From JAENVU01 sp031422675 (GTDB taxonomy: Bacteria > Actinomycetota > Acidimicrobiia > IMCC26256 > JAENVU01): a stretch of DNA of 15,137 nucleotides. Position numbers and translations under genes: made by a program. The notes under the pieces are model-generated. The model was not told the DNA's origin. It was given only the letters and a program-made list of their open reading frames with translations, and made no database searches. Numbering within the stretch: the first letter of the stretch is position 1; each line of letters starts with the position of its first letter. Shown here piece after piece: positions 13,731-15,137 of this stretch. The DNA lies in NCBI GenBank assembly GCA_031422675.1, contig JANPMG010000152.1, positions 1 through 15,137 of the forward strand. Reading direction: 5' to 3'.

Positions 13731-15137
13731 TCCCCAGCCGATCGTCGCGTCCGACGCCGAGATCCTCGCCGCGCTCGCGGACATCGAGACGCCGCCGCTG
13801 TTGGTAGCGGTGGCGTCGCTGACCGGCGATCTCACCCTCCTGCGGGACGACCTTCGGCCGAGTGCGTCCCAGTCCTTCGACCCGACCGCCGGCATCACAC
13901 CCGAGCAGGCCGAGGAAGCGCGTCGGCTCGCCGCCCGGGCCTTGGCTCGTTACCGGGACGGGGGGTGTCGGCCCGCGTCGGCGCCGTCGCCCGCTACGCG
14001 GCGCGCCATGTTGGAGTTCATGGCCGGGACCCCGATCGAGGACGACTACGCCACCCTGATGACCGAGGAACTCGCGATCGACGGGTCCGATCATCGGGCC
14101 CCGGACTGGGTGCTCGCGGATCTCGCCGGTGCCGCGGACTTCCGGGTGGCGATCGTGGGGGCGGGCATGTCGGGCATCGCGGCGGCGCATCGGCTGGGTC
14201 AGGCCGGAGTGGACACCGTGATTATCGAGAAGAACGCGGACGTCGGCGGGACGTGGCTGGAGAACCGATATCCGGGCTGTCGAGTGGACGTGCCCAACCA
14301 CTTCTACAGCTACTCGTTCGCCCAGACGAGCGAGTGGCCGCAGCACTTCTCCACCCAGGATGTCCTGTTGGATTACTTCCGCGCGTGCGCCGACGAGTTC
14401 GGGATCCGGGACCGCATCCGATTCGAGACCGAGGTCCTCGACTCGGCGTGGGACGACGCCGACGCGCGCTGGCGGATCACCGTGCGCGGCGCCGACGGTG
14501 AGACCGAGGTGATCGTGGCCAACGCGTTGGTGAGCGCCGTCGGCCAACTCAACCAACCGAACCTGCCCGACATCCCCGGCCGGGACTCCTTCGCGGGTGA
14601 GTCGTTCCACTCCGCGCGCTGGGACTCTTCGGTCGAGCTCGCCGGACGGCGCGTGGCGATCATCGGAACGGGCGCGAGTGCCGCGCAGTTCATTCCCCCC
14701 GTCGCGGAACAGGCGGAAGAACTCACCGTGTTGCAGCGCACGCCGCCGTGGTTACTCGAGACGCCGCACTATCACGACGATCTGCCCGCCGGCACCCGAT
14801 GGTTGCTCGATCACGTCCCCGAGTTCGCCAACTGGGACCGGGTGTGGATCTTCTGGCGGTCCCACGAAGTGCTCGTGCCGATGGCGACGGTGGACGAAGC
14901 GTGGGACTCGACCGAATCGGTGAGCCTGATGAACGACCTGGTGCGCGAGACGTTCACCGAGTACTACCGGGTGCAGTTTCCCGATTCGGAGCTGTTCGAG
15001 AAGGTGCTGCCGCATTATCCGCCGTTCTCGAAACGGTTCGTGCGAGACAACGGGATCTGGGCCCGGACCTTCGCACGGGACAACGTGACGCTGGACGTCG
15101 GTGCGATCGCGCAGATCACGCCGACCGGCATCACGAT
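13714..15137 (+). CDS. Baeyer-Villiger monooxygenase, HAPMO-like (partial, C-terminus off the right edge)
   Basis: I translated this frame by hand; 474 residues are visible. Residues 1-140 form an N-terminal extension, with LLVAVASLTGDLTLLRDDLR, of the type in 4-hydroxyacetophenone monooxygenase. Then comes the FAD fold VAIVGAGMSG (145-154), followed by GGTWLENRYPGCRVDVPNHF. The Baeyer-Villiger fingerprint F293-x-G-x3-H299-S-x2-W303-D has Ser where Thr is common. A second Rossmann fold for NADPH, VAIIGTGASAAQFIPPV, starts near 314. The enzyme would insert oxygen next to a ketone to give an ester or lactone, using NADPH and O2. The ATG at 13714 lies inside the end of the nitroreductase gene. 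Substrate classes include aryl ketones, cyclic ketones and steroids. The family is clear; substrate is not. Confidence 0.93.
   Translation, partial: MRLNPDPQPIVASDAEILAALADIETPPLLVAVASLTGDLTLLRDDLRPSASQSFDPTAGITPEQAEEARRLAARALARYRDGGCRPASAPSPATRRAMLEFMAGTPIEDDYATLMTEELAIDGSDHRAPDWVLADLAGAADFRVAIVGAGMSGIAAAHRLGQAGVDTVIIEKNADVGGTWLENRYPGCRVDVPNHFYSYSFAQTSEWPQHFSTQDVLLDYFRACADEFGIRDRIRFETEVLDSAWDDADARWRITVRGADGETEVIVANALVSAVGQLNQPNLPDIPGRDSFAGESFHSARWDSSVELAGRRVAIIGTGASAAQFIPPVAEQAEELTVLQRTPPWLLETPHYHDDLPAGTRWLLDHVPEFANWDRVWIFWRSHEVLVPMATVDEAWDSTESVSLMNDLVRETFTEYYRVQFPDSELFEKVLPHYPPFSKRFVRDNGIWARTFARDNVTLDVGAIAQITPTGIT

Noticed and set aside
1..15137. CRISPR arrays, tRNA or rRNA genes, insertion sequences, phage or toxin-antitoxin genes.
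   Set aside because: I looked for spaced repeats, terminal inverted repeats, transposase motifs and cloverleaf-like segments by eye and saw none. The PIN/NYN domain here is fused to S1 and tail regions with no antitoxin beside it, so a toxin-antitoxin reading is not supported.

Overview
This is a very GC-rich window whose nine main genes and one partial gene at each edge read as an actinobacterial chromosome segment. The mix of proteins suggests this: a mycobacterial-type acyl-CoA synthetase, an actinobacterial tandem-cyclase/ATPase/TPR regulator, a 4-hydroxyacetophenone-monooxygenase-like flavoprotein, an alkyl-DHAP-synthase-like oxidase beside GlpD, and a nuclease with a Lys/Ala-rich tail. 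Acidimicrobiia is my best guess, but that is an impression and not a measured placement. I saw no rRNA, tRNA, insertion sequence, phage gene or CRISPR array.

Left half, all on the minus strand (reading from 8215 down to 1). A tight four-gene run starts with an acyl-CoA synthetase. Its stop codon shares a base with the start of a PIN/NYN-ribonuclease + S1 + histone-H1-like-tail protein. That gene overlaps a single-domain rhodanese by ATGA, and a CaiB/BaiF CoA-transferase follows 58 nt later. After a 130-bp gap come a secreted PKD-type protein, glpD (glycerol-3-phosphate dehydrogenase) and an FAD-linked oxidase of the alkyl-DHAP-synthase type that runs off the left edge. GlpD makes DHAP and the oxidase belongs to a family acting on acyl-DHAP, so the pair may serve glycerol-lipid metabolism.

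Middle. A small VOC (glyoxalase-fold) gene is divergent from the acyl-CoA synthetase across only 57 bp and converges on a very large minus-strand gene. That gene encodes a 1269-residue protein with two class III cyclase domains, an AAA/STAND-type ATPase and TPR-like repeats, the architecture of mammalian soluble adenylyl cyclase. A 24-codon open frame immediately precedes it and overlaps its start by ATGA.

Right end, plus strand. After a 411-bp intergenic region, which carries a 45-codon small ORF with a near-perfect Shine-Dalgarno, come a nitroreductase-family flavoprotein and a Baeyer-Villiger monooxygenase truncated by the window edge. These two overlap by 17 nt.

A recurring signal ties the window together. 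A TA-N3-T hexamer lies 6 to 8 nt before six start codons that lack a Shine-Dalgarno, which is what leaderless transcription would look like. Internal operon genes instead use stop/start overlaps. The combined gene content (CoA activation, CoA transfer, ketone oxygenation, VOC, nitroreductase) suggests lipid, steroid or aromatic-ketone catabolism, but no substrate can be read from the sequence.
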